From a virus: 59,662 bases of DNA. Within the stretch, counting starts at the first letter, position 1; each line of letters starts with the position of its first letter. This document shows positions 1 through 10,700 of the stretch, one piece after another. The notes under the pieces were generated by a model, which was not told the origin of the DNA, did no database searches, and saw only the letters and a program-made list of their open reading frames with translations. Location of the stretch: IMG/VR virus record IMGVR_UViG_3300005976_000001, positions 1-59,662 of that record. One strand, written 5' to 3'. Both the position numbers and the translations under genes were made by a program.

Positions 1-123
1 CATTAACTAAAAGCAAACAAGCAGGTAAGAAAGTAGAGCAGGTTCCTTGTGCGGATAAATCTACTTTAGAGCAAGCACTAGCGGGGGTATCTGATGACAC
101 TTGGATGTCACCTTTTCTTACTC
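1..123. repeat. Terminal overlap, copy 1 (identical to 59540-59662)
   Basis: The first 123 bases are identical to the last 123 bases of the window. The reading frame of the tail-fibre gene runs straight through the join, which shows that the sequence is circular (or circularly permuted) and was cut inside a gene. A repeat this short lying inside a coding region is more likely an assembly overlap of a circular or headful-packaged genome than a true terminal repeat used in packaging. Confidence 0.95.
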
Positions 124-1607
124 AGATGCTAATAAGTAATGAGCTAGAATTAGTAGTAGAGCAAGCTGAGGATTTAATACGAGCAGAATGTGGTGGAGGT
201 AATACCGGTTTAGAGGAAGTTAAAGCGTTATTAGCTGGAGTAGAGTCAGGACAGCAGGGACCAAAAGGAGACACCGGAGACACTGGTCCTCAAGGTGAAC
301 AAGGTATTCAAGGAGAGACTGGTCCGGAAGGCCCTCCGGGGCCACAAGGTATACAAGGCGAGCAAGGCCCACAAGGTGAGCAAGGTATTCAAGGAGATAC
401 TGGTCCTCAAGGCGAGCAAGGCCCACAAGGTGAACAAGGCATCCAAGGGGAGCAGGGAGAGCAAGGCCCACAAGGTGAGCAAGGTATTCAAGGAGAGACT
501 GGTCCACAAGGGGAGCAAGGTATTCAAGGTGAGCAAGGTATTCAAGGCGAACAGGGTATTCAAGGCGAACAGGGTATTCAGGGAGAGGAAGGCCCAGAAG
601 GTCCTCAAGGCCCACAAGGCATACAAGGAGAGCAAGGGCCGGAAGGCCCTGAAGGACCAGCCCCAAGTACTGACGACTTTGTAACGACAGATACAGGCCA
701 GACCATCACAGGGCTAAAAAGGTTCTCTCAAGCGAATCAAAACACAGGCAATTTCATCGAGCTTTATAACGACGATAATGATCAGCTTCTCGGGTTACGA
801 GCCGGGAACACTGGGCATCTCTCCTTTTTTAGCAATAGCGATCATATCGCACAGTTGTCTCCTGTAGGGCTGCGTATAGGTAACGGATCTTTTGGTAGCC
901 CTCAAGCGTCTTTCCACGGGCAAGTAGCCGGAGCTACCGATGCTGGGTTCTTTTTTGAGGGGAGTGGCACTACACGCCTTGTCATGAGAGGTAGCGGGTT
1001 TTCTAATGGGGCAGAGATAGAAACTCCAAATGGACCGCTAGTACTGACTACGAATAATTTTGTCTTAGACGCATCGGGGAGAGCAGACCTTAGCGCGGAC
1101 GATGGAGTAAGCATACTTTCTTCTGATTTTAGTGTAGGACAGTTTAGTGCGACAGGGTTGGGTAACGGGCAGTACTTTAACCAGATCTCATTATCCAGTA
1201 GTAGGAATAATGTTAATAGCCGTACTCATGTGGCGTTCTATAATCCTAACGGACTAGTCGGGCAGATTAGAACCAGCGGCTCATCCACTGCTTACGATAC
1301 ATCCTCTGATTACCGCCTAAAAGAGAATGAGCGACCCATTGAAAACGCGATTGAACGATTCAAACAAATTCAATTTTATGATTTCAATTTCATAGCGGAC
1401 AAGGAAGAAACGCTTTCAGGTGTATTTGCGCATGAATTGCAAGAAGTAGTCCCTAGCGCAGTATCGGGCGAGAAGGACGGCGAGGAGATGCAGGCGGTTG
1501 ACTACTCTAAGATAGTGCCTCTAATGGGAGCGGCCTTACAGAAGCTTACAGATAAGGTTGAATCTTTGGAAGCGGAGGTTCGAGCCCTAAAAGCAGCTAG
1601 GAGCTGA
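3..1607 (+). CDS. Collagen-like tail fibre with C-terminal S74 chaperone (3' part; starts at 59524 across the junction)
   Basis: When the circle is closed the gene starts at ATG 59524, preceded by GGAAG, and encodes 540 residues. The first start inside this end of the window is ATG 105, but the frame is open back to the edge. A head of about 85 residues is followed by a long Gly-X-Y collagen-like run (about nt 256-660, with many GEQGIQ and GPQGEQ triplets), then a beta-rich shaft. The last 100 residues are an intramolecular chaperone of the Peptidase_S74 family: the SDYRLKENE signature at nt 1305, the [12 protein letters not shown] segment, and a terminal coiled coil. In this family the domain drives trimerisation and then cuts itself off at the conserved Ser. 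Predicted role: trimeric receptor-binding fibre or appendage. The function of the collagen part (rigid stalk) is inferred. Confidence 0.9.
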   Translation, partial: LTKSKQAGKKVEQVPCADKSTLEQALAGVSDDTWMSPFLTQMLISNELELVVEQAEDLIRAECGGGNTGLEEVKALLAGVESGQQGPKGDTGDTGPQGEQGIQGETGPEGPPGPQGIQGEQGPQGEQGIQGDTGPQGEQGPQGEQGIQGEQGEQGPQGEQGIQGETGPQGEQGIQGEQGIQGEQGIQGEQGIQGEEGPEGPQGPQGIQGEQGPEGPEGPAPSTDDFVTTDTGQTITGLKRFSQANQNTGNFIELYNDDNDQLLGLRAGNTGHLSFFSNSDHIAQLSPVGLRIGNGSFGSPQASFHGQVAGATDAGFFFEGSGTTRLVMRGSGFSNGAEIETPNGPLVLTTNNFVLDASGRADLSADDGVSILSSDFSVGQFSATGLGNGQYFNQISLSSSRNNVNSRTHVAFYNPNGLVGQIRTSGSSTAYDTSSDYRLKENERPIENAIERFKQIQFYDFNFIADKEETLSGVFAHELQEVVPSAVSGEKDGEEMQAVDYSKIVPLMGAALQKLTDKVESLEAEVRALKAARS

Positions 1608-1719
1608 AAAGCATGAATAAACTGATAGTTATAGAGATAAGCACCTTATTTTACGTCTATCAGTAGTAAATGGTATGTAGTATTATATGGTTATTATTTA
1701 AACAAATAGAGGGACTGTT

Positions 1720-2082
1720 ATGTTTGACTTTATATTTAAATCGTTTGGTTCTATTAAGGACTTCTTTATTAACCAGTACGCTAAGAATTTACTAGAGCAC
1801 GGGCTTACTGTAGTTGGTGGGTACTTGGTACTAAATGGTGTACTCACAGAAGAGCAAGCAGTTGAATGGGTCCAGTATACAGTAGGTGCTGGAGTATTCG
1901 GTCTCGGTTTACTACTTAGCCTAGTAGATAGAATGAGATCCGTGTCTGATGCTAAAGAGGTAAAAGAACTTAGATACCTTAATTCATCTTTACGTAGTAC
2001 TTTAAATAACCAGGCAACTGCTAAGTGTGACAACGTAAGTGAGCAAGGCAGAATACCAGTACAGAATAAGAGGCGTAGATAA
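1720..2082 (+). CDS. Small membrane protein, holin candidate
   Basis: This 120-residue protein has a GAGGGA ribosome site upstream. It begins with an amphipathic aromatic segment, has a weakly hydrophobic stretch around residues 28-42, and a clear membrane segment near residues 50-68 (VGAGVFGLGLLLSLV). A charged, soluble tail follows. Size, topology and a position between the tail fibre and tail genes fit a holin or another lysis-associated membrane protein, but no family signature was recognised. A structural membrane-anchored protein is an alternative. Confidence 0.45.
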   Translation: MFDFIFKSFGSIKDFFINQYAKNLLEHGLTVVGGYLVLNGVLTEEQAVEWVQYTVGAGVFGLGLLLSLVDRMRSVSDAKEVKELRYLNSSLRSTLNNQATAKCDNVSEQGRIPVQNKRRR

Positions 2083-2110
2083 TATCTATTAATTTGGTGG
2101 AGAGTTCTAA

Positions 2111-3742
2111 ATGGCATGTAGCAAGTGTGGTAACTCAAGTAAATCTCTAGGAGCATCGTCTTCTTGTGGTACCGGGTGTGGCTGTGCTCCTAAAGCACAT
2201 ACTACTCCTCAACCTTACTATGCGTGTGCTGAAGCATGTGAAGAGGACCATACAAAAGAAATACTTGTTCCTCAGTTTAATACCAAGATAGATATTAATA
2301 ACAGTTGGAATATTCCTGAATGCGGTAGTACAGCCATACTTGCTATAAGTCACTTAAACCAAGTCTTAGTAGGTGGATACTTATGGAACCCTAATTACGG
2401 TTACTTTAGGGTAGAAGGGTTTGACAGGGAGACAGGGCAGCTTACTGTACTAAATCAATGTAACTCAGTTAATGAGTCTCCCGGTACAACCGTACCGGCA
2501 TGTACTGGGTTCATTATAACACCAGCACCATCAGATGCTCTAAGTAGTCAGTCTACTTTATTTCCTTATGTTGCTATTGATTTTACTGCTCCGAACGAGG
2601 ATAGCCCACTTCTAATTACTGTTACTACTGTTAACGGGCTTGCAGTCGGAAAGAATGTACAGATTGGAAGTGGCACATATCAGATAGTTAGTATTCCCGA
2701 TGCAGACACTATCGAGATTGAAAATAATGGAGCAGGTATTGTTCCAGGTACTTCTGTTATAGCTAAGAACTCAGCCGGAGAGTTTCAATATCCAATTATT
2801 TTAATTGATGCTAACCAGTGTACTAACCCGGCTTCAAGTGTAGGTTCCTTGCTTGTATGTAAGGATGGGGTAACACAGCCGCTATCTGGAATGACAATAG
2901 GATCTATTCCTGTATTGCAAGACCCTGACACAAATGAAGTAGAGTATGAAGTTTTAGAATTACCTACTAGAACATGCTCTACTATTCTGTGCTGCTTTAC
3001 CTTAAGTGAAGGAGAGGACACGTATACGATTAATGTGTTCGACTCTAGTGAGTTTGAGGTAGGAGATAACCTACAGCTAGGAAGCCGGACTGATAGGTAC
3101 GAAGTAACTGCTATTCCAGACGGTACACACCTTACAATCCAGAGAGATGAAGAAGCAGAAGAGGTAGAGGATATTCCACCAGGAACAAGTATCTGTCTTG
3201 TTGGGTGCTGTGAGCAGGTAGGTGACCAGCTTCAAGACATTCTAGATGAGTTCGGAGGAGAGCTCACTCCATGTAGTGACTTTGAAAATGTTCGCATTAA
3301 TGGGCTAATTGAACCAGATATCGTTACTGGCACTCTAAACAGTGGAACTCCCATGATAGGCTCAGAATCTACTGACCTTGTTATAGAGAACACATCAGAG
3401 TGTAGGCCTATGCTTGTAGGGCTAAGCTCACGGCATCAAATAGCAGGCCAAACAATAAACGCTAACTCTTCTGATCTTAATGTTCAGTTGTCAGCCCTTC
3501 TTAGTGTTGATGGCGGCTCTTATACTACGATAGGTACCTTCCAGGAGCATGTGTATAATAGAACTAATGCTGCAAAAGTTTGGAGCATGTATAAGCCAAT
3601 ACTCTCTCATTTTGTTATTCCTGCGGGAGAAACTAGAACGTATCGGTTTAGGACCGAGATAGCTTGGTTAGGCGGCGGGGGGTCTTCTGTGGATATATCC
3701 GGGCTGCAATGTCCGGGCTCTTACTTTGGGATAGCAATCTAA
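2111..3742 (+). CDS. Cys-rich virion protein with duplicated beta domain
   Basis: A 543-residue protein of unknown family with GGTGGAGAG upstream. The N-terminus is unusually rich in Cys (MACSKCGNSSKS then CGTGCGC), more cysteine than expected for a cytoplasmic virion protein. Two similar modules of about 60 residues follow, each with the pattern of a short strand, VGxNxQxGSxxxxVxxIPDxxxxxI, and PGTSxxxx (around residues 155-220 and 300-365), indicating an internal duplication. The C-terminal half ends in a Gly-rich segment. The stop overlaps the next start (TAATG), so translation is coupled to the nozzle-like gene. Likely a tail or head decoration protein; role inferred only from position. 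Confidence 0.6.
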   Translation: MACSKCGNSSKSLGASSSCGTGCGCAPKAHTTPQPYYACAEACEEDHTKEILVPQFNTKIDINNSWNIPECGSTAILAISHLNQVLVGGYLWNPNYGYFRVEGFDRETGQLTVLNQCNSVNESPGTTVPACTGFIITPAPSDALSSQSTLFPYVAIDFTAPNEDSPLLITVTTVNGLAVGKNVQIGSGTYQIVSIPDADTIEIENNGAGIVPGTSVIAKNSAGEFQYPIILIDANQCTNPASSVGSLLVCKDGVTQPLSGMTIGSIPVLQDPDTNEVEYEVLELPTRTCSTILCCFTLSEGEDTYTINVFDSSEFEVGDNLQLGSRTDRYEVTAIPDGTHLTIQRDEEAEEVEDIPPGTSICLVGCCEQVGDQLQDILDEFGGELTPCSDFENVRINGLIEPDIVTGTLNSGTPMIGSESTDLVIENTSECRPMLVGLSSRHQIAGQTINANSSDLNVQLSALLSVDGGSYTTIGTFQEHVYNRTNAAKVWSMYKPILSHFVIPAGETRTYRFRTEIAWLGGGGSSVDISGLQCPGSYFGIAI

Positions 3743-5604
3743 TGAGCCAGAATGTAGTTGACGGTTCTATAGATTTTTCTATGGGCCAAAACTCATCTCT
3801 TAATCCAGATAAAATAGACCCTAGGTCGTACTTTCTAGGGGTTAATACTATAGCTAACAGGGGGGATGTAGGTCCTCGCTGGGGCTGGAGGCAGATAGAT
3901 TTAAGGTTCCCAGAAGGTGGGGTTACCTTACCTAACAATATTGTAAAAAGTTATGAAGCCATATTTAAGTCAGGAAGGTTTCAAGGTGCTACTTATTACA
4001 ATATAGGAGAGGAGAAGTACTTTATAGTTGTAGTTTCCGGAATAATATATTTAATAAATAGACGGACAAGGCAGATAATAATACTGGAATTAGCCGATGA
4101 GTCTTACATAAATGAAAATGCTAGTAGAGTAGATATAACCGTAGCAGAGAAGTACGTAGTAATTCACGATTGGCCAAACTATCCAGTTATAATTGACGGG
4201 CTAGAAGCAAGAAGAGCAGATCCAGATGAAGATGAAGTACCAGTATCGGTTCTTAGCTCTTATAATCAAAACAGATTAATCATCTCTAATGCAGGTAGTG
4301 AGTTTACTGCTGGTGACCCAGTAGGGAGCTTAGCTGCTCCTAATGCTCCTATTACTTTTCAAGAGTTTCTGGTTTCTGGTACAGAGTTTACAGGACAAAT
4401 ATTCCAACTACCTACTGAGTACTCTAACCAACCTATTACAGGTATGACCTTCTTACCTATTACAGATACCAGTACTGGTGTAGGCCCTCTACTGGTTTCT
4501 ACAGAAAGTAGGATATTTACATACTCTACTCAGCAGCCTAGAGAGACGTGGGAAGCAGGTCAGTTTGGTACATTGCTGATAGGTAATTCCGGGTTTGCCG
4601 GTCCTAGAGCGTTTACTTCTGTTAACTCTGATATCTTCTATATATCAGGGGATGGGCAGGTCAGAACAGTAGCTATGTCTCGCAATGAGTTTAACCAATG
4701 GGCTTCTGTTCCTATCTCTAACGAGGTAGCTAGATGGATAAAGTTTTGGGATAAAGATTTAGTTTATTTTTCTTCTGTAGCCTACTTTAATAATAGAGTG
4801 TTCTTTACAGTCAATCCTTTTAGGACTCCGGTGTCTACGATACGTGGTTTATCTGTTAGTGATTATGCTCATGGTGGAATGGTTGTGTTGAGTTTGGATA
4901 ATATATCTGCTTTTGGGCAGGCAGGTACTCCTGCTTGGGATGGGCTATGGACTGGAATTTATCCTACTCAGTTACTGTCAGATGACGTTAGCTTATATGC
5001 TTTCGCTAAGAACAATCAAAGAATTAATGCTTTATACGAGTGTACTCCAGATGAGTCAGTAGACGTTGTAGACGGCAGGGAGAGAGATGTTAGATCAGTT
5101 CTAGTAACAAGAGAGTACAGCTTTGAAGCGCCGCTTCAGAATAAGAAGATACGTAATATTGATTTAGCGCTAGAAGATGTAGCTGGTGATTTTGAGATAC
5201 AAGTTGAATGGAAGCCTGCTCAGGCATCTCTTTTTTTAAAGTGGAGAAAGTTTTGTCATAAGACTATATGGAATACAGTTAAAGTCCCTACACTTGCTCA
5301 GGTAAGTGGGTTTGCTAGTCATAGTTTTAGGGAGCTAAATTTAGGAACCCCTAATGAGCATGAGTGCAGTCCTATTACAGATGATTACTACACTTCTTTT
5401 AGGAGGATTCAGTTTCGACTTACAATGAAAGGAAGGTCATGGTCTATTAGAGCACTAAAAATAATGGGAACAATAGATATGGAAAACGAGACTGAAAGTG
5501 TATGTATGGTAGATGGGGAGTGCCCTTTTCCTGTTAAAGAGATATTAAATGATGTATTTAAGTATTGGGCTGAGGGGGAGGTAGACTTATGCCAGGAAGA
5601 TTAG
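3742..5604 (+). CDS. Tail nozzle-like structural protein (T7 gp12-like candidate)
   Basis: A 620-residue protein. The start was set at ATG 3742 because it overlaps the upstream stop as TAATG. The longer open frame to 3664 lies inside the upstream gene. The protein is beta-rich with repeated blade-like segments (for example GPLLVSTESRIFTYS, and later NSDIFYISGDGQVRTVAMS). This resembles the large nozzle protein (tail tubular protein B type) of T7-like and marine podoviruses in size, composition and place near the tube-like gene. No catalytic motif is visible. The family assignment is from resemblance and gene order, not a firm match. Confidence 0.5.
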   Translation: MSQNVVDGSIDFSMGQNSSLNPDKIDPRSYFLGVNTIANRGDVGPRWGWRQIDLRFPEGGVTLPNNIVKSYEAIFKSGRFQGATYYNIGEEKYFIVVVSGIIYLINRRTRQIIILELADESYINENASRVDITVAEKYVVIHDWPNYPVIIDGLEARRADPDEDEVPVSVLSSYNQNRLIISNAGSEFTAGDPVGSLAAPNAPITFQEFLVSGTEFTGQIFQLPTEYSNQPITGMTFLPITDTSTGVGPLLVSTESRIFTYSTQQPRETWEAGQFGTLLIGNSGFAGPRAFTSVNSDIFYISGDGQVRTVAMSRNEFNQWASVPISNEVARWIKFWDKDLVYFSSVAYFNNRVFFTVNPFRTPVSTIRGLSVSDYAHGGMVVLSLDNISAFGQAGTPAWDGLWTGIYPTQLLSDDVSLYAFAKNNQRINALYECTPDESVDVVDGRERDVRSVLVTREYSFEAPLQNKKIRNIDLALEDVAGDFEIQVEWKPAQASLFLKWRKFCHKTIWNTVKVPTLAQVSGFASHSFRELNLGTPNEHECSPITDDYYTSFRRIQFRLTMKGRSWSIRALKIMGTIDMENETESVCMVDGECPFPVKEILNDVFKYWAEGEVDLCQED

Positions 5605-6041
5605 AAAATAAAGTTAGGGCAAGGTTAGAGGTAGATGGGTTACCAGATAATCTAAACTTTACAACCTTAAAGAACTTCTTTGAGCTGCTTCAGAAGCACG
5701 TTATAGTAGAGATACCCGATGCTATATCTAACGTGGTCATTTCTAATATTCAGCCGCTAGATAACCAGAGAGACGCTCTGTGGTTCCGTAGAAGTAATTC
5801 TGGTTCATTTCTAGGGGCTTACGTGTACTCTCAGGGAAAGTGGCAACAGTTTTTCCCTGCTCCAGAGGCTATTTACTGGATGTATGGAGACAGCCGGGAT
5901 GTACCTGAAGGGTACTCTTTAGTGACTATTGATACTCCCCAGATGGGAACCAGCACTAAAGAGTGGATTATTAACCAGTATAAGGAGCATGAATCAGAGG
6001 AGTATTTTACCTATTTTGCCACTATCTTCGTTGGGTTATAA
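5589..6041 (+). CDS. Small tail-associated protein
   Basis: A 150-residue protein whose start overlaps the end of the nozzle-like gene by 16 bases. The first 60 residues are helical. The middle has aromatic-rich beta sequence (WFRRSNSGSFLGAYVY, FFPAPEAIYWMYGDSRDVPEGY), a pattern often seen in small phage tail-tip, collar or fibre-attachment proteins. No known family was recognised. Translational coupling to the nozzle-like gene suggests that the product is a stoichiometric partner in the tail. Confidence 0.5.
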   Translation: MPGRLENKVRARLEVDGLPDNLNFTTLKNFFELLQKHVIVEIPDAISNVVISNIQPLDNQRDALWFRRSNSGSFLGAYVYSQGKWQQFFPAPEAIYWMYGDSRDVPEGYSLVTIDTPQMGTSTKEWIINQYKEHESEEYFTYFATIFVGL

Positions 6042-6080
6042 TAGTAGGTAAGATAAATCTTTCTTTTAGGGGGTATGATT

Positions 6081-6275
6081 ATGATGAAGTTTAACGAGCA
6101 GACTCAGCTGCAAAAGATGCGTGGAGTATTTGCTCCTGGTCCGTCTTTTAAGAATCCTAATTTAAGTCCTAGTATGACTTTTGTAGATGGGGTTCATAAA
6201 CAGGTAACGGCAAAGCAACAGGTAGGACCTTATAAGTCTATGCCTTTTAAAGACCCTTGGGGCAAACACCGGTAA
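6081..6275 (+). CDS. Small hypothetical virion-cluster protein
   Basis: A protein of about 64 residues. Three ATGs occur at 6075, 6081 and 6084. The AGGGGG ribosome site ends only a base before the first, so 6081 (or 6084) is preferred. The sequence is polar and basic with several Pro and Phe (VFAPGPSFKNPNLSPS) and has no recognisable domain. It lies in a run of small genes between the nozzle-like and tube-like genes. Small linker or decoration protein is a guess. Confidence 0.5.
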   Translation: MMKFNEQTQLQKMRGVFAPGPSFKNPNLSPSMTFVDGVHKQVTAKQQVGPYKSMPFKDPWGKHR

Positions 6276-6322
6276 GAACCGGTAACAGGTACTGATTATA
6301 TATTTAAATAGTGGAGGAAACT

Positions 6323-6565
6323 ATGGCTTTAAATACTTTAAACCTTTGTAGTACCGGAAAGGCATCTACTAGGGATGGGCATTCTGGTGAGTTCGCTCAC
6401 ATCATGCTTCCATTCTATACCGAGAGTGACGGCTTCTGGTTTGCTAACGGCCAGCTAGCTTCTTTTCCCGGTGCAGAAGCTCCCCAGTTTACTGGTAGGA
6501 ATCTACACGGAAGAAAGAAAGCTAACACGTACAGAAAAGATTGTTGTTCTTGTCTTGGTAGCTAA
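6323..6565 (+). CDS. Small hypothetical virion-cluster protein
   Basis: An 80-residue protein with a strong GGAGGAA site 4-5 bases before ATG 6323. The frame extends four codons further to a GTG, but that would bury the ribosome site. Composition is aromatic and Gly-rich in the middle and the C-terminus ends in CCSCLGS with three Cys. No family recognised. The next gene begins on the base after its stop. Confidence 0.5.
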   Translation: MALNTLNLCSTGKASTRDGHSGEFAHIMLPFYTESDGFWFANGQLASFPGAEAPQFTGRNLHGRKKANTYRKDCCSCLGS

Positions 6566-6760
6566 ATGGGCTGCCCTACTTGTGGTAAGCGTTATCGCGG
6601 TACGTCCTCTCAGAAAGTGAGAACAGGTAGAACTGTACCTACTTCTGGGAGGCGTAAATCGCTACTTAAAAAAGCAGTGCGTGGTGTCGTTAAGTACGAA
6701 GAATCTACAGATAAAAATGAGCAGACTGAAGAACCAGTCAGCAATACCAATGAGAAGTAA
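6566..6760 (+). CDS. Small basic protein with CPTC zinc-ribbon-like start
   Basis: A 64-residue protein that begins immediately after the preceding stop codon, so it is probably made by translational re-initiation. It opens with MGCPTCGKRYRG, a CxxC knuckle, followed by a basic stretch (about residues 15-40) and an acidic, Asn/Glu-rich tail. There is only one CxxC pair, so a complete zinc site would need a partner or dimer; the preceding small protein also ends in Cys. Function unknown. Confidence 0.5.
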   Translation: MGCPTCGKRYRGTSSQKVRTGRTVPTSGRRKSLLKKAVRGVVKYEESTDKNEQTEEPVSNTNEK

Positions 6761-6762
6761 CT

Positions 6763-7737
6763 ATGCCTCTTACTTACGGGGAAGCAAAAAAGTACATAGC
6801 CCAGTATGCTGGCAAGGGCGGCAAATGTCCTGACAGTCCGGAAGTGGACATGTTCTTACGTGAAGTTCTTCAAGTTCTACTATTTTCAGGTCAATACGGT
6901 AACAAAAGAAAATTCTGCTTTCATGCGGTTAAGGGGTGCTTTACGGTCCCTTACGAGTTAGAGCACCCACTAGAAGTTAAGATTGATAATAATGCTGGTA
7001 CCGTCTGGAACAAGTGGTTCGAGTGGTACAACACTACTTCTTTATCAGACTGTGTTCCAGCAGCCGACGCTCTCTTTGAAGACCCAAATACATATCCAAC
7101 AGCATACGAAGGACCAAAAGGTGGGTATAGAGTAGGAGTACTCGGTACCTGCAAAGAGGATGAGGATGCTCACGTTATTATAAGTGGAACTGATAGGACC
7201 GGCAGAGAGATATTTACAAAACATGATGGAGAGCTTCTGTCTGGAGAGCGTCTCCGTATAGAGAACGGTAAGCTACGATATACAACTATAGACTTCGCTA
7301 AGGTTACAGGTGTTTCAAAGACAATTACTAAAGGGTATGTTCCTCTGTATTGGGTTAATCCACAGAGCAATGTGAAGGGGTTTCTTTCTGACTACTCGCC
7401 TATAGAACAGAACCCATCATATAGAAGATTTAACTTAACAATGAAGTGTTCTGATGTTGCTAAGGTTTCCATTCTAGGAAAGATTAGAATAAAAGAAGCA
7501 TACGCTGAGAATGACCACATACCATTTGATAACTTATTTGCTCTAAGAACTGCCGCTCAGTCTGTTAACTCCCACTACAATAACGCTATGGATGTAGCAC
7601 AGGCAAAAGAGGTAACACTAAACAACATAATCACAAGAGAGAATGAGTATAAGAAGATACAAACTGGTACTCCAGTTAAAGTTATGAAGCCAACTAGTGC
7701 TGGTAGGATTAGAAATATAAATAGGGGTCGTAGGTAA
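6763..7737 (+). CDS. Tail tube/adaptor-like structural protein
   Basis: A 324-residue protein located just upstream of the three giant internal proteins and downstream of the nozzle-like gene. It begins with a helical segment (LTYGEAKKYIAQYAG), has a mixed beta core, and ends in a long helix and basic tail. This is the position and rough architecture of T7-like tail tubular protein A or head-tail adaptors, and the order tube, nozzle, internal proteins supports that view, although here nozzle and tube appear in swapped order. No decisive motif is visible. The stop overlaps the ATG of the next gene (TAATG). Confidence 0.4.
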   Translation: MPLTYGEAKKYIAQYAGKGGKCPDSPEVDMFLREVLQVLLFSGQYGNKRKFCFHAVKGCFTVPYELEHPLEVKIDNNAGTVWNKWFEWYNTTSLSDCVPAADALFEDPNTYPTAYEGPKGGYRVGVLGTCKEDEDAHVIISGTDRTGREIFTKHDGELLSGERLRIENGKLRYTTIDFAKVTGVSKTITKGYVPLYWVNPQSNVKGFLSDYSPIEQNPSYRRFNLTMKCSDVAKVSILGKIRIKEAYAENDHIPFDNLFALRTAAQSVNSHYNNAMDVAQAKEVTLNNIITRENEYKKIQTGTPVKVMKPTSAGRIRNINRGRR

Positions 7738-10700
7738 TGGCTGAGAGAGTTCTATATAAACCAGTAAGTCAGGGCCAGTTAAATGCTGGTGGCTTAAGTT
7801 TTATGCTCCCTAACAGCGGGGCATATAGTGGGGTATCGCTATATAGAGGGGACGAACGGATAACTGACCTTACCAGATCGCCTTATCACTCAAGCGACGG
7901 TGTTAAGTTCTACTCACATAAACCAGGCGGGTCATTCGGGGATGACCTAACAGCGCGAGTCACACTAGAAGATGGAACAGTCCAAGAGTACGCCATACCA
8001 AGAGGAGCACAGCGGTATGAGGGCCCTATGGGAGAGGAGCTAGCAGAAAGCTCTAAGGGCATGGGTGGCGGCGGTGGAGGCGGTGGGGGTAGATTTACTC
8101 CCGGCCAGCAAGGGCACGGATTCTATCCAGCATACATGGGTGGTTCGTTTCCAGACCCGTTTATGGTTGACTTTGAAGGTATGGAGTCTGCTCCTTTTAA
8201 CTTTACAGACCCGATGGAGTTTGCCAAAGAGTACGGAGAGTTTAACAGAGGAGAGTATGCTAAGAACTTTGAGCAGTCTCAACAATTCGCACTGGAAGCT
8301 CTTAGAACAGAGATGGCCGGTCTTCAAGAGTTTGCTCCAGCTGCTCAAGCGTTAAAGCATGAGATGCTCTCTCTTGATAACGTCAGAAATCAAGACATGA
8401 GAACAGCTCAGCTTGACCAGGCCATGCCCGGAATGAGAGGAGCGTTGCGTGGCCAGACTGATAGAGCTCAAGCGTTTGCAGAAGGAAGACTTCCTGAAGG
8501 AATGAGTGATAGGGCTTTTGAGCTTGGGGTACGGTCTGCTTCTGCTGACAGGTCAGCTGCTGGAGGGTTCGGAGAGAGGAGTTCTGTTGCTAGGTCTGGA
8601 AGTGACTTAATGTCTGTTAGAGAACGTATCGGTCTGTCTCAATACGGAGATCAATTACTAACCAGTAACTCTCAGCTACGTCAAGGAATGGAGCTTGCTC
8701 CGACTCAATATTCTGATGCCGGTGCTCAGATTCAAGCCAGACCAGAAGTAGGAGCTGCACGACTTGCAAGCCAAACTTTAAACGAACTAAATGCTCTAAC
8801 AACTACCCCTACTACAGCGGCAATGTCTACTAAAATTGGACAAGAGCAGTTTGGTACACAGCTTGAGCAACGCACAAGAGAGTTTAATGCAACCAATAGC
8901 TTTAAAGCTGCTTTAACTAATCAAGCTGTAGCTAACCAGTTTGGTATGGCCAAGTTCGGGTATGATGTAAGTTTTGCCGGAGCAGTAGCAGGTGCCCACC
9001 AGACAGATTACAACACCGAGATGGCTATCCAGCAACAAGAGCTTGCACAGCAAATATATCAAGACCATTTTGACCAGGCACAAGATGCCGGTACAGCTGG
9101 TTCTATAGCTTCTGGTGTAGGTGCTATCGGAGGAATATTAGATGTAATCAGTGATGTAGCAGGTACAGTAGACGACATAATAAGTGGAGACGAGGATGAA
9201 GAGGTAGCTGAGGATGTAGTAGATGATGGTGGTGGTGATGGGGGAGGAGTAGAAACTCCAGCTCGTGGTCCTTCACATATGCCTTCTGGTCCTGAGACTC
9301 CTTCTGGTCCACCACCTATGGCAGGAGAATCAGCACCAGAAGCAGTAGATGTACCAGCTGGAGTAGCTGTTCCTGATACTCATACTCCGGTAGGTACTAA
9401 TGTAGATGGCAGTATTCATGCCGTACCAAGATCACGAGTAGCATCTGAAGCTCGTTCTTTTAATGCAGACACTGGAGCTAATATTAATCCAGAGGGAAAT
9501 GCCCAGACTACTAGAGCATTGATGACCGCTAACGGTATAACAATGAAAGCAGCTGGTATTTCTAATAGGCCTAAAGAAGGCTACGAGAAAGTAGGGTACG
9601 ACCGTCAAGGAGCTGCTGTATACTCTAATACCAGAATGCGTAATGACCAAAACTCACGAGCAGGAGAATCAACTGTAGATGGTATTGCAAGAGTGCTAGA
9701 CCCGTTTGGTGTTATGTCTGCTGAGGACAAAACAACTATGCAGCAAATAGCAGCTGCTAGTAGTGATACAGCTTTTGCAGCAAGACTTACCGCTATGGCA
9801 TCTGGCGGTGCAAAGCCTAAAGATTTTGTAAATACGTTACTTAATAAGTATGGGTATAAAGCATTAGACCAGTTAACAGATAGCCCAGATGACAGAGCAG
9901 GGCTTGGTGCAGCTTTTACTGCTTATAAGTTGTTTCAAAGTTGGGATAAACTTAGTAACTCTCAACGAGGACAAGCGCTAGCTTCAATGGGAATGCAGGG
10001 GTACCAGTATGCAACTGGAGAGAAGTTGGGGAGCAAAGTTATTCCTGCTACTGACCTTCCAGGTATAGAAGGTGGTGGAATGACCGTTAACCAGGCAATG
10101 GGGTTAGTAGGGTCCGGCATAAACGCATACGCATTGGCTTCAAACTGGGGCCAGATGAATGACTTAAATAGATTAGTAGGTGGAACTAACACAGTAGCTT
10201 CTATTGCTCAAACAGCTCAGCAGTTTAACCTGTTAGGTACAGGTTCTACCGGAGCAGCTGCCGCAGCAGATGCCGCAACTCTAGCAGCTAACGGGTTTAC
10301 CAGTGCTCCAAACTTAGGAGTTGGGGCTATAACTGCTGACGTAGGAGCAGCTATTCCATCCGGGTACACGCAGGTAGCAACTGAAGGTGGTAAGGTCGTA
10401 GCAATGCCTGCCGGTAATGCAGCGTCATTTAGTGGGATAGTTCAAGGGGCAGCTGGAGTGGCCGGTATAGTAGGTGGAGCAATGACTATTGCAGAAAGCT
10501 GGGGTTCTGGGACTGACAGAGGAGCTTTAAACGGAGCACTAGGTGGTGCTTCACTTGCAATGGGACTATCAGCTGTAGGAGTAGGGCTTGGACCACTAGG
10601 TATAGCTGGTGTGGTTGCTTTCTCTGCTTTGTCTGGTTTGATGAAAACAGGAAAACATGAAGAGCAAGTTCACCGGGATGGCATCCGAGACCACTATGCA

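Noticed and set aside
1-123. Biological direct terminal repeat
   Set aside because: Too short, within a gene and continuous with the opposite end, so an assembly overlap is simpler.
220-684. Long open frames on both strands in the collagen region
   Set aside because: They arise from the repeating Gly-X-Y codons of the real fibre gene and show low-complexity Leu or Lys composition.
2147-2353. Minus-strand frame inside the Cys-rich virion gene
   Set aside because: Shadow of the real gene, no ribosome site, atypical composition.
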